Source: Deltaproteobacteria bacterium
Lineage (GTDB): Bacteria; Myxococcota_A; UBA9160; UBA4427
DNA: 64,000 nt
Assembly (NCBI GenBank): GCA_029261855.1
Contig: JAJDAN010000077.1
Location: forward strand, 49,610 to 113,609
Reading direction: 5' to 3'
Below, in pieces: positions 41,815 through 51,600 of this stretch (positions within the stretch are counted from its first letter, which is position 1; each line of letters starts with the position of its first letter). Made by a program: the position numbers and the translations under genes. The notes beneath the pieces were generated by a model, which was not told the DNA's origin, did no database searches, and saw only the letters and a program-made list of their open reading frames with translations.

Positions 41815-42834
41815 ATGTCCGCTCTTTCCAGCGCGCGAGCCCGTCGTGCCCGCCGCGCTCTCGCCATGATCCTGCTGCTCTGCACCCTTCCCTTCGGTCC
41901 GGCCCTGGCGGGCACCTTCACGGTCCTGACCTACAACGTGGCCGGGCTTCCGCTGGGCCTGTCCGGATCGACTCCAGAGGTGAACAACGCGCTGATCAGC
42001 CCGCGGTTGAACGCCTTCGATCTGGTAGTGGTTCAGGAGGATTTCGGATTCCACGAGGATCTGACCTCGGCGATCGTCCATCCCTTCCAGACCGTGAAGG
42101 ATACGACGGACACGCAGGCGACCATCGATCTGGCCGCCAGCCTCGAAATGCCGCCGCCGGAGCTCGGGGACGGCCTCAACTCCTTCTCGTTCCACGCCTT
42201 CGACGGCTTCACGCGCATCATATGGAACGACTGCTTCGGGCTGCTCGACAACGGCAGCGACTGCCTCGCGCCGAAGGGCTTCAGCTTTGCCCGCCACGAG
42301 GTCGCACCCGGCATCTCCGTGGACGTCTACAATTTGCATGCAGACGCGGGCGGCGCCGAAGGCAGCCTCGCCGCGCGACGCGCCAATCTCCGACAGCTCG
42401 CGGACTTCATCGTCGCCAACTCTGCCGGCGAGGCGCTGATCGTGCTCGGAGATACGAACAGCCGGTACACCCGAGACGGGGACATCCTGCCGGAGTTCGT
42501 CGCGACGACGGGCGTCTCCGACGTCTGGATCGAGCTCGTACGCGGCGGTGTCGTCCCCTCCGTCGGCTCGCCGCTCGAGGATTGCACGGATCTCGCCGCG
42601 GCCACCTGCGAGCGGGTCGACAAGATCTTCTACCGCAGCGGCGACGAAGTCGAGCTCGTGGCACTCGCCCACGACGTACCGAGCGACTGGGTCGACGACG
42701 TGGGCGTACAGCTCTCCGATCACGAGCCCGTCGTCGCCGAGTTCGAGGTGACCCTCGTGCCCGAGCCGAACAGCGGCGCGCTAGCGGTCGTCGCGCTGCT
42801 CGTCGTCCTGGCGGCCCGCCACCGCCGAAGCTGA
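41815..42834 (+). CDS. Secreted endonuclease/exonuclease/phosphatase-family hydrolase with PEP-CTERM tail
   Basis: Predicted metal-dependent phosphodiesterase, possibly sphingomyelinase- or DNase-like. The ATG at 41815 is eight bases from GGAGG; the ATG at 41809 is too close. Signal peptide RRALAMILLLCTLPFGPALA. Family motifs: LTYNVAGLP, DLVVVQEDFGFHE (Glu), DVYNLHADAGG, VLGDTNSRYTRD (Asp/Asn) and LSDHEPVVAE (catalytic His). The end is VPEPNSGALAVVALLVVLAA then RHRRS, a canonical PEP-CTERM signal. About 339 residues. An exported, sorted member suggests a surface or matrix role. Confidence 0.87.
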   Translation: MSALSSARARRARRALAMILLLCTLPFGPALAGTFTVLTYNVAGLPLGLSGSTPEVNNALISPRLNAFDLVVVQEDFGFHEDLTSAIVHPFQTVKDTTDTQATIDLAASLEMPPPELGDGLNSFSFHAFDGFTRIIWNDCFGLLDNGSDCLAPKGFSFARHEVAPGISVDVYNLHADAGGAEGSLAARRANLRQLADFIVANSAGEALIVLGDTNSRYTRDGDILPEFVATTGVSDVWIELVRGGVVPSVGSPLEDCTDLAAATCERVDKIFYRSGDEVELVALAHDVPSDWVDDVGVQLSDHEPVVAEFEVTLVPEPNSGALAVVALLVVLAARHRRS

Positions 42835-43110
42835 AGCCAGCCGCTTCCTGCTCGATATCCCGCAGGCCACCAGCAGCGTGGAGAGCGCGAACGCCTGGAG
42901 CAGGCTGCTCTGCGGCTCCGGAACGAAGAGAGTCTCGATTTCGGGGGCCGAAAGGGCTCGGCGGAAGACGTAGAACTCGTCCAACGATCCATCGAACCTG
43001 CGGGGCTCGCCGCGCCACGCCCGAGTTCGAGCGCAGCCAGAAGGGCGCGAGCCCGACACCCATCGGGGCACCAGACGACGTCGTGCGTGAAGCGCTCGAT
43101 TGACTGGGTC
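42781..43110 (-). pseudogene. Decayed 3' end of a LamG-domain PEP-CTERM protein
   Basis: The frame ending at 42781 reads RRFDGSLDEFYVFRRALSAP then EIETLFVPEPQSSLLQAFAL: the last strand of a LamG/concanavalin-like domain followed by a PEP-CTERM tail. Upstream, the matching LamG strand (RFTHDVVWCPDG) is in a different frame near 43080-43110, and intervening sequence switches frame again. There is no intact start. The remnant overlaps the end of the convergent hydrolase gene. Confidence 0.65.
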
Positions 43111-43339
43111 GCACATCGATGCGAGTCGCAGGCTCGAACAAGCTCGCGGTCTTCCTGCTGCAGCGTCTGTTGCCGCGTCGTCTGGCAACCTCGCTGCTGA
43201 CGAAGGCGAGCTACGACTCGAGTGGGCATCCCCGCCCCGAAGCTCGAGAGACAGCCCTGGAAAAGCGAGGCGTCGGCCGCGCGCAGCAGCAGTGGACGTC
43301 CTATCTTCGCGCGGGAGTCCGCCACGCCAAGGAGTCCCG

Positions 43340-44662
43340 ATGAGCACCGCCCCCGATCTCGACGCATGGTCGACGCTGCCGCCCCGCCCCTCGACCCCTC
43401 AGCTCCGCGGCGAGACGCCGAAGCCCACGGGCCAGGTCAACGCCGACCCCGAGACCTTCCCGCTCGATCGGATCGATCCGTCCGACGGCGACCTCTTCGC
43501 CGCCCATCAGCACGACGGGTACTTCGCCCGCTTACGACGCGAAGACCCGGTTCACTTCACAGCAGAGAGCCATTTCGGCGCGTACTGGTCGGTCACGAAG
43601 TTCGACGACATCGTGGCGGTCGAGAAGGACCCTGACAGCTACTCGTCGGCGCGCACGATCACCGTCGCCGACCCGTTGCCCGACTCGCCCATGGATTCGA
43701 GCTTCATCACCATGGATGGGCCGACCCAGCTCGCGCACCGCAAGACGGTCGCCCCCGCCCTGGGGCCACGCAATCTGACGCGGCTCGAGCCGCTCGTGCG
43801 CGAACGCGTCGCGCTCATCCTCGACGCGCTCCCGACGGGCGCCGACTTCGACTGGGTCGATCGCGTCTCGGTCGAGCTGACGACCTCCATGCTCGCCGTG
43901 CTCTTCGACTTCCCCTTCGAAGAGCAGCGCCGTCTCACCTACTGGTCGGACATGGTGACCACGCAGCCGAATCTCCCCGGACCCGACTCGATCACCATCG
44001 ACCAGCGCCACGCCGCCTTGCGCGAATGTCTCGAGGTGTTCGAAGGCCTCTGGAAGGAGCGGCGGGGCAAGGGGCGGACGGGTGACTTCGTGAGCCTGCT
44101 CGCCGACGGCGCCGCGACGCGCGACATGCCGCCGCGCACCTTCCTCGCGACCCTCGTGCTGCTGATCGTGGGCGGCAACGACACGACCCGCAACTCGATC
44201 AGCGGTGGCGTCCTCGCCCTGAACCAGCATCCGGCCGAGTACGACAAGCTGCGCGCGGACCCGGGCCTCATCCCGAACATGGTGAGCGAGATGATCCGGT
44301 GGCAGACCCCGTTGGCGCACATGCGACGCACGGCAACCCGGGACACGGAGCTGCGCGGTCGCCGGATCCAGGCCGGCGACAAGGTCCTGATGTGGTACGT
44401 CTCGGGCAACCGCGACGAAGAGGCCATCGAGCGCGCGGGCGAGTTCCTGATCGACCGGCCCGACGCGCGCAAGCACCTCTCCTTCGGCTGGGGACGGCAC
44501 TTCTGCGTCGGCAGCCGCGTGGCCGAAATGCAGGTGCGCGTGCTCTGGGAGGAGATCCTGAAGCGCTACCGCATGGTCGAAGTCGTCGGCGAGCCGGTGC
44601 GGGTTCGCTCGAGCTTCGTGAACGGCATCGCGAAGCTCCCGGTACGCCTGCACCCCCTCTAG
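43340..44662 (+). CDS. Cytochrome P450 (second of three)
   Basis: A 440-residue soluble P450. The ATG at 43340 follows AAGGAG by six bases; upstream in-frame sequence is non-coding. Motifs: VGGNDTTRNSI (I helix), EMIRWQTPLAHMRRTA (ExxR then the aromatic/Arg segment) and heme loop FGWGRHFCVGSRVAEMQ. The HMRRTATRDTELRGRRI stretch and overall form resemble P450s that act on steroids and terpenes, such as the CYP125/CYP142 neighbourhood, but that is only an impression. No electron-transfer partner lies adjacent. Confidence 0.92.
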   Translation: MSTAPDLDAWSTLPPRPSTPQLRGETPKPTGQVNADPETFPLDRIDPSDGDLFAAHQHDGYFARLRREDPVHFTAESHFGAYWSVTKFDDIVAVEKDPDSYSSARTITVADPLPDSPMDSSFITMDGPTQLAHRKTVAPALGPRNLTRLEPLVRERVALILDALPTGADFDWVDRVSVELTTSMLAVLFDFPFEEQRRLTYWSDMVTTQPNLPGPDSITIDQRHAALRECLEVFEGLWKERRGKGRTGDFVSLLADGAATRDMPPRTFLATLVLLIVGGNDTTRNSISGGVLALNQHPAEYDKLRADPGLIPNMVSEMIRWQTPLAHMRRTATRDTELRGRRIQAGDKVLMWYVSGNRDEEAIERAGEFLIDRPDARKHLSFGWGRHFCVGSRVAEMQVRVLWEEILKRYRMVEVVGEPVRVRSSFVNGIAKLPVRLHPL

Positions 44663-44736
44663 TCGAACCTGCACTCGTTCTGGTCGGGATCTCCGCCTGT
44701 ACGGCGTCGCTCCGCAGATCGGGATTCCGCCGGTGG

Positions 44737-45906
44737 CTACCGCGTTGGGAGCGTGAGCAGGTTCGCGCGCAGCGTCTCTCGCCTCTCCGACGTCAGCCCG
44801 AGCTCGTCTTCCAGGTAGGCGTCGATCGAGCCCCAGCGATACCGGATCTCCTGGAGGGACGCTTCGAGATACTCCCGGCGGGCGTCCAGCAGGGGAAGCA
44901 GGTCGTCCTTTTCGGTTCGGAACAGCGAGTAGAGCGGGACCCAGCGGAGGACCATCGTGTTGTACTCGGCGCGATATCGATTCGTCGCCAGGTAGTCCTC
45001 GTAAACGGTCTCCTCGGGGACGCCGAGCGCCAGCAGGACCAACGCTGCGGCAAAGCCGGTGCGGTCCTTGCCGGCCGTGCAGTGGAACAGGAACGGGAGG
45101 CCGTCGGGTTGCTCGAGGCGATCGAAGATCTGCGCCCAGACGTGGGCATGCGCGGTCGGGAAGGAGCGATAGGCGGACAACATCATCTGCCGGACACCCA
45201 GGGCTGCGACGTCGCCGGTGCGAATCGCTTCCTGGATCTCGTCTGGCATCAGGCCGACCTGGCCGATCGGGAACTCGAGACGCCCCGCCGGGGATCTCCC
45301 GAAATCCCGGTCGGGACTCGACTGGCGCTCGTCTTCCGCGCGCAGGTCGCACACGAATCGGACACCGATGGCCGACAGATGGTCGAGGTCGCGATCGCTG
45401 AGCTGCGAGAGATCGTTCGAGCGGAAGAGCACCCCCCAGCGAACGAAGCGCCCGTCGCGGGTGCGATAGCCGCCGAGATCCCGGAAATTGTCCAAGCCCT
45501 CCAAGGGGAGTCGGCGTTCCGCCGTCACGACCGGCGTGCCCCCCTCGGCCGGAACCAGCTCGTAGTAGAGCCGGTTGTCGTCGTCGATCCCCGCGTGCAT
45601 CGCGGTCGTGAGTTCGACGGACCCCCCGCTCGCCCGGACGAGCAGTGCCGAGCGATCGATCGCTTGCGCGGTCGCGCCCACGTAGATGGTGACAGGTCCG
45701 TCGCTGAAGCTGGCCGGCCAGCGAATGCGAACCCGTCCCTCGGAGACTCGCTCGACGACCGGGCGGTGCAGCTCGCGGGGCTCCCGTGTTCGACGGACGC
45801 TGCCGCACGCGCCGAAGAAGACGCAGGCCGCCATGCCCACCGCAATCGACCCGAGGGCGCCGCCCCGGCGATACCTGCCTCTCGTGGCTTCTCGGTTGAG
45901 AGACAT
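44737..45906 (-). CDS. Lipoprotein tyrosine phosphatase (PTP/DSP superfamily)
   Basis: A 389-residue protein. The P-loop HCTAGKDRTGFAAALVL carries the catalytic Cys and Arg of the tyrosine-phosphatase family that also dephosphorylates phosphoinositides. GLDNFRDLGGYRTRDGRFVR upstream is the usual N-terminal signature. The N-terminus has a basic head, a hydrophobic run and FFGACGS, a plausible though imperfect lipobox, and a fibronectin-like region precedes the catalytic domain. It is therefore probably anchored to the periplasmic side of a membrane. The ATG at 45906 has no strong ribosome site. Confidence 0.82.
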   Translation of the reverse strand: MSLNREATRGRYRRGGALGSIAVGMAACVFFGACGSVRRTREPRELHRPVVERVSEGRVRIRWPASFSDGPVTIYVGATAQAIDRSALLVRASGGSVELTTAMHAGIDDDNRLYYELVPAEGGTPVVTAERRLPLEGLDNFRDLGGYRTRDGRFVRWGVLFRSNDLSQLSDRDLDHLSAIGVRFVCDLRAEDERQSSPDRDFGRSPAGRLEFPIGQVGLMPDEIQEAIRTGDVAALGVRQMMLSAYRSFPTAHAHVWAQIFDRLEQPDGLPFLFHCTAGKDRTGFAAALVLLALGVPEETVYEDYLATNRYRAEYNTMVLRWVPLYSLFRTEKDDLLPLLDARREYLEASLQEIRYRWGSIDAYLEDELGLTSERRETLRANLLTLPTR

Positions 45907-45985
45907 GGGATGACTCGATGCAGTCCGCCGCCCGAGAGTTACGCCCGGCGAGGGAAGCGGGCGTAACCCGGGGCGCGCGGTGCTT

Positions 45986-46486
45986 TCAGTCGTCGTCGGA
46001 ACGCGGCACGGCCCCGGAGCCGGCGACCCCCGGGCCCCCGACATAGGCGCTGGCGGCGCCGTGCTTGTAGACGAGCTCGCCGCCGCTGTGGCCGACCGAG
46101 ACCCCGGCCGCAAGAACGCCGAGTGTGGCGAGCGTTCCCACGGCACGCCCCGCCGCGCCGCCTCGCCCCGGCAGCAGCCCGGCCCCGGTGACGAGCAGTC
46201 CGAACGCCGCGATCCACAGGAAGCGTTCTGCTGCCTCTTCGTGGGTATCGATGTGGCGTTCCGCCACGACCCGTTCGACGCGATCCTCCTCGTTTTCGCC
46301 CGTCTCGAGCGCGAGCCAGCCGCTGCCGACGAGAAGTGCCTGGAGCAGGACGATGGCCGCCCAACTTCGGGCGGGAAGAAAGCCCTTGTAGATCAAGTAG
46401 ACAGCGAGGATGGCGAAGCCGGGTATCAGGATCGCGAGTGCGATCGGCAGGTGTACCACGGCGGGATGTAGGGGATCGGGCAACAT
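45986..46486 (-). CDS. DUF2231-type four-helix membrane protein
   Basis: A 166-residue inner-membrane protein with four hydrophobic segments. PDPLHPAVVHLPIALAILIP is the hallmark of the DUF2231 family; the two conserved His near the first helix (HPAVVHLP) and ERHIDTHEEAAERFL between helices suggest heme or metal binding, as proposed for relatives. The ATG follows GGAGGA by eight bases. The gene is divergent from a membrane-tethered HTH regulator only 45 bases away, which probably controls it. Confidence 0.82.
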   Translation of the reverse strand: MLPDPLHPAVVHLPIALAILIPGFAILAVYLIYKGFLPARSWAAIVLLQALLVGSGWLALETGENEEDRVERVVAERHIDTHEEAAERFLWIAAFGLLVTGAGLLPGRGGAAGRAVGTLATLGVLAAGVSVGHSGGELVYKHGAASAYVGGPGVAGSGAVPRSDDD

Positions 46487-46531
46487 GGATGGGTCCTCCG
46501 GTCTGATGTTTGCAGTGCAAGCTAGGTGCCG

Positions 46532-47122
46532 ATGCCCCGGCCACCATCCGTCACATGCCGGAGAACGTGCAGGGGAGCGGCAGGCTGGAAGAGGACCCAT
46601 GCGGCCAACAGATCGCGGCTGCGATGGCTGGCGACGATTCCGCTCGGAACGATCGCCGCAGGTGGGGTCGTCGACCTCATTCTCGACCAACCGACCCCCG
46701 TCTGGACCTTCCATGTCCTGTTCGAGGTCGGACTGCTGACCCTGTCCCTGGCGGCCGTGGCCTACCTGTGGCTCGGCTGGCGGGAGGCCAGTGATTCGCT
46801 CGAGCAGACAAGCGTACAGCTCGAAGAACGGGCGGCCGAGCGCGACGCCTGGCGAACCCGCACGGAGAAAATCCTGCGCGGGCTCGGCGAAGCGATCGAC
46901 GCCCAGCTTCGGGATTGGGGACTCGCGCCTGTCGAGCGCGAGACGGCGCTGCTGTTGCTCAAGGGTTACGGCCACAAGGAGATCGGGACGCTTCAGGGCA
47001 AGAATGAGAGAACCGTTCGCCAACACGCGGTAGCCGTGTACCGGAAATCGGGGCTGTCCGGTCGGGCCGAACTCTCTGCCTTCTTTCTCGAGGATCTTCT
47101 CCTGCCGGCGCCCGAGGGGTAG
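46532..47122 (+). CDS. Membrane-tethered LuxR-type HTH regulator
   Basis: About 196 residues, starting at ATG 46532 (GTG 46526 is equally in frame). Two hydrophobic segments (LATIPLGTIAAGGVVDLIL, FHVLFEVGLLTLSLAAVAYL) are followed by a coiled coil (ASDSLEQTSVQLEERAAERD). A C-terminal HTH completes the protein (VERETALLLLKGYGHKEIGT then KNERTVRQHAVAVYRKSG). No receiver or ligand domain is present, so the membrane part is the likely sensor. The 45-bp gap to the divergent DUF2231 gene suggests joint regulation. Confidence 0.8.
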   Translation: MPRPPSVTCRRTCRGAAGWKRTHAANRSRLRWLATIPLGTIAAGGVVDLILDQPTPVWTFHVLFEVGLLTLSLAAVAYLWLGWREASDSLEQTSVQLEERAAERDAWRTRTEKILRGLGEAIDAQLRDWGLAPVERETALLLLKGYGHKEIGTLQGKNERTVRQHAVAVYRKSGLSGRAELSAFFLEDLLLPAPEG

Positions 47123-47358
47123 ACGACGGTTGTCCTCGCGTCGGAGTCCGGCGACGGGCCGCTTCGAGCTGCGTGCGTCCTTCTGCCCTCGCCTCGCGGC
47201 GCTCTCTGCGTAACCCCACTGGCCTGGCGACATCGACAAATCGAGGCGATTGGCAACACTTGCCGCCTCGGCCACCCGGCTCGCCGTGGCTTGCCGATCG
47301 AGCGGCTCCGGCCCGGCGAGAGAGCCGGCTTCGCTGCCTACTCATGATGGAGAGTGCC

Positions 47359-48624
47359 ATGGCGCGGAGGAGCGACCGGCCGAGGGACCGCACGCTGCGA
47401 GCCCTTTCGGCGGCCGGCAGAGTGGGGGCGCTGAGCGGTCTGTGGATCGTCGCCCTGGGACCCGTGGCCGGATGCGGCGCGCAGGAAGAGCCCGAAGCGC
47501 CTCCGCCCCGGGTCGAGGTGGTGCAGCCCCTCGTGCGAGAGGTCGTGGACTGGGACGAGTACACGGGCCGACTCCAAGCGGTGGAATCCGTCGAGGTGCG
47601 TCCGCGCGTGAGCGGCTACCTCGAGTCGATTCACTTCGAAGACGGTGCGATCGTCGAGGCCGGGGACCTGCTCTTCGTCATCGACCCGCGGCCGTATGCC
47701 GCCGAACTGGCGGCGGCCCGTGCCGAGCTGACGCGCGCGAAGGCACAGGCGGACCTGGCGCGCATCGAGCGAACGCGGGCGGCGCGGCTGCTCGAAAGCC
47801 GAACCCTCTCGCAGGAAGACTTCGACCGTCGCGCGACGACACTACAGGACCTGAAGGCGGAGGTGCTGGCGGTCGAAGCGGCCGTGGAAGCAGCGCGTCT
47901 CGACGTCGAGTTCACCGAGATCCGCGCTCCCATCCGCGGGCGGGTCGGAGACCGCGCGATCGACGTCGGGAACCTGATCACCGGCGGGACAGCAGAGTCG
48001 ACGCTGCTCACCACGATCGTCAGCCTCGATCCGGTGTACTGCTACTTCGACGCCGACGAGCGAGATGTCCTCAAGTACATCCGGATGGGACAGACCGGTG
48101 AGCGGGTGAGTGGCCGCGAAGTGGCGCATCCCTTGCTCCTCAAGCTGTCCGACGAGGAGGGATTCCCGCATCGGGGGAGCCTGGACTTCATCGACAACCG
48201 CATCGACCCGTCGACGGGCACCATGCGGGCACGAGGCGTCTTCTCGAATCCGGACTTCCTGCTCATTCCGGGACTCTTCGGGCGCATCCGGATTGCCGGA
48301 AGCGGGCGCTACCGCGGCCTGCTGATTCCGGACCGCGCGATCGGAACGGACCAGTCACAGCAGTACGTCTACGTCGTGGGCGCAGACGGCACCGTCGAGT
48401 ACCGGGTGGTCGAGCCCGGCCCCCGCATCGATGGTCTGCGTGTCGTGCGCAAAGGGATCTCGCCGGAGGACCGGGTCCTGGTGAGCGGCCTGCAGCAGGT
48501 CCGCCCTGGGCAGAGCGTGGAAGCCCTGGAGATCGCCGTCGAGATCGCGCCCGAAGCACTGGGCTTCGTCGACCTGCTCGCTCCGCCGGCCGAGACTCTG
48601 CCGCCCGCAACGCGAAGCGAATGA
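47359..48624 (+). CDS. RND efflux periplasmic adaptor (membrane fusion protein), lipoprotein
   Basis: Periplasmic adaptor of a tripartite RND pump, 421 residues from ATG 47359 (GGAGAG five bases upstream; earlier in-frame ATGs at 47344 and 47347). Lipobox GPVAGCGAQ. The usual order is present: lipoyl-like half (VSGYLESIHFEDGAIVEAGD), a coiled-coil hairpin rich in Ala/Glu/Arg, the second lipoyl half (IRAPIRGRVGDRAIDVGNLI) and beta-barrel/proximal domains. The stop overlaps the start of the pump gene (ATGA). No outer-membrane channel gene follows, so a TolC-like protein must come from elsewhere. Confidence 0.92.
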   Translation: MARRSDRPRDRTLRALSAAGRVGALSGLWIVALGPVAGCGAQEEPEAPPPRVEVVQPLVREVVDWDEYTGRLQAVESVEVRPRVSGYLESIHFEDGAIVEAGDLLFVIDPRPYAAELAAARAELTRAKAQADLARIERTRAARLLESRTLSQEDFDRRATTLQDLKAEVLAVEAAVEAARLDVEFTEIRAPIRGRVGDRAIDVGNLITGGTAESTLLTTIVSLDPVYCYFDADERDVLKYIRMGQTGERVSGREVAHPLLLKLSDEEGFPHRGSLDFIDNRIDPSTGTMRARGVFSNPDFLLIPGLFGRIRIAGSGRYRGLLIPDRAIGTDQSQQYVYVVGADGTVEYRVVEPGPRIDGLRVVRKGISPEDRVLVSGLQQVRPGQSVEALEIAVEIAPEALGFVDLLAPPAETLPPATRSE

Positions 48625-51600
48625 AGCTGGCGAACTTCTTCATCGATCGTCCCATCTTCGCGATGGTGCTCTCGATCCTCATCATCGTCGCAGGCGCGCT
48701 GGCCTACCCCGGCTTGCCCTTGTCCCAGTACCCCGAGATCGTGCCACCGACCATCGTCGTGCGCGGCAGCTATCCCGGTGCGAACGCCCAGGTCGTCGCC
48801 AGCACCGTCGCCACGCCCATCGAGCAGGAAGTCAACGGCGTCGAGGACATGCTCTACATGACCTCGCAGTCGACCAACGACGGCGGCATGACCCTTACGA
48901 TCACCTTCGCTCTGGGCACAGACCTCGACCGTGCCCAGGTGCTGGTTCAGAACCGGGTCGCAGTTGCGGAGCCGCGGCTTCCGGAGGAGGTCCGGCGACT
49001 CGGTCTCACGACGCGCAAGAGCTCGCCCGACATGTTGATGGTCGCGCACCTCTTGTCGGTCGACGACCGCTATGACGAGCTCTACATCAGCAACTACGCG
49101 CTCCTTCGGGTTCGCGACGTGCTGGCGCGTCTCGACGGGGTCGGCGATGTCACGATCTTCGGCGCCCGTGAGTACAGCATGCGCATCTGGCTCGATCCCG
49201 AGATGATCGCAACCCTCGGTCTCACGGCGGGCGACGTCGTCGGCGCACTCCGGGAGCAGAACGTCCAGGTTGCTGCCGGGGTCATCGGGCAGCCGCCCGC
49301 ACCCGAAGGCACGCAGTTCCAGCTGGTCGTGTCCACGCTCGGCCGACTCGTGACGCCCGACGAGTTCGGGAAGATCGTGGTCAAGACGGGTGAGGATGGT
49401 CGGGTCACGCGGGTCGAGGACGTCGGGCGCGTAGAGCTGGGCGCGCGCGACTACGGGACCGGCAGCTATCTGGACGGCCGCAAGGCCGTCGGCATGGGCA
49501 TCTTCCAGCGCCCGGGATCCAACGCCCTGGCGACCGCCGAGCGCGTGCGGGCCACCCTGGCCGACCTCAGCCGGGACTTTCCGCCCGGTCTCGCCTATGA
49601 GATCGCCTACGACCCGACCGTCTTCGTGGAGGAGTCGGTCCGAGACGTGACCCGTACGCTCTTCGAGGCGGTGGGCCTCGTCGTCCTGGTGGTGCTCCTC
49701 TTCTTGCAGCGCTGGCGGACCTCGTTGATCCCGTTGCTGGCGATCCCGGTCTCGCTCATCGGAACCTTTGCGGTCATGGCGGCGTTTGGCTTCTCGCTGA
49801 ACAACCTCTCGCTCTTCGGACTCGTCCTGGCGATCGGGGTCGTCGTGGATGACGCGATCATCGTCGTGGAGAACGTCGAGCGACATCTCGAGCGGGGCCT
49901 CGCTCCGCGCGACGCGGCGCGCCGGGCCATGGAAGAGGTGGGATCGGCCGTGATCGCGTCCACGCTGGTGCTGGGAGCCGTCTTCGTTCCGGCGGCGTTC
50001 CTGTCGGGCATCAGTGGACAGTTCTTCCGGCAGTTCGCGATCACCATCGCGGTGTCCATGTTCCTGTCGCTGTTCGTGTCCCTGACCCTGAGCCCTGCGC
50101 TCAGCGCACAGCTGCTGGGCGCCCACGGCGCAGCGCCGGACCGCGCCCAGCGTCTCCTCGACCGGCTGCTCGGGTGGATCTTTCGCGGCTTCGATGTGAG
50201 CCTGAATCGCTTTCGGGAGGTCTACGAGTGGGTCGTCCGCAAGGTCGTGAACCGGGTCGTGCTCGGCCTGCTCGCCTATGTGGTACTCCTGCTTCTCACC
50301 GCGTTCGCCTTCCGGCAGGTTCCCAGCGGGTTCATCCCGCTTCAGGACCAGGGCTTCGCGATCGTGAGCGTCCAGCTGCCCGACGGGGCCTCCTTGGCCC
50401 GGACGGAGGCCGTGACCCTGGAAGCGATGAGCCTGGCGCGTGAGGCGCCGGGCGTCGCCCATGCGGTGGGGATCCCCGGTTTCTCGGGCGCGACGCGCAC
50501 GAATAGCGCCAATCAGGCGGCTCTCTTCGTCACCTTCGAACCCTTCGCTGCGCGGGACGCCAGAGGCCTGCGAGCGCCGGTGATCATCGGAGAACTCCGG
50601 GAGCGTCTCGCTCGGATCACCGCCGCGCGCATCTCCGTCTTTCCGCCGCCGCCCGTTCGCGGGCTGGGGACCGCCGGCGGCTTCAAGCTGCAGCTGCAGG
50701 ATCGCGCCGGCCTCGGCTCCCAGGCACTCGAAGAAGCTGCCGGGAAGCTGATCGCGGCCGGGGACGGAAGAGAAGGTCTGGAGTCTCTGTTCACGACCTT
50801 CCGGGCGAGCACGCCGCAGCTCTTCGTCGACGTGGATCGCACCAAGGCAAAGATGATGGATGTGCCGCTGGGGAACATCTTCGACACGCTGCAGATCTAC
50901 CTGGGCTCGGTCTACGTGAACGACTTCAACCTCTTCGACCGCACCTTCCAGGTGCGGGCGCAGGCCGACGCGTCCTACCGGGCAGAGCCCGCCGACATCG
51001 CGCGGATGAAGACCCGAAACAGGGACGGCGACATGGTCCCCCTCGGCGCAGTGGTCGACGTGCGACGCATCGTCGGGCCCGATCGGGTCGTCCGCTACAA
51101 CATGTTCCCCGCCGCCGAGATCAACGGCGATACCGCAGCCGGAACCAGCTCTGGGGAGGCGATCGCGAGCGTGGAGCGTCTCGCCCAGGAAGTCCTGCCG
51201 CCGGGCATGGGGTTCGAGTGGACGGATCTCGCCTACCAGGAAATCCAGGCGGGCAATACGGCCCTTCTCATCTTCCCGTTGTCCGTACTGCTCGCCTTCC
51301 TGACGCTCGCAGCGCTGTACGAGAGCTGGGGGCTGCCTTTGGCGGTCATCCTGATCGTTCCGCTGTGCCTGCTCTTCGCGATCGGCGGTATCTGGCTGCG
51401 GGGCCTCGACGACAACATCCTCACGCAGATCGGGTTCATCGTCCTGGTGGCCCTGGCTGCCAAGAACGCGATCCTGATCGTCGAGTTCGCGAAGGAGCGG
51501 GAAGAAGACGGCCTGTCACCCCGCGAGGCAGCGATCGAGGCCGCGCGACTCCGGCTGCGGCCGATCCTGATGACCTCGTTTGCATTCATCCTGGGTGTGG

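Noticed and set aside
48369..50462. 697-codon minus-strand frame opposite the RND adaptor and pump
   Set aside because: The plus strand encodes a full-length AcrB-type pump with the Asp pair; the antisense product has no recognisable domain.
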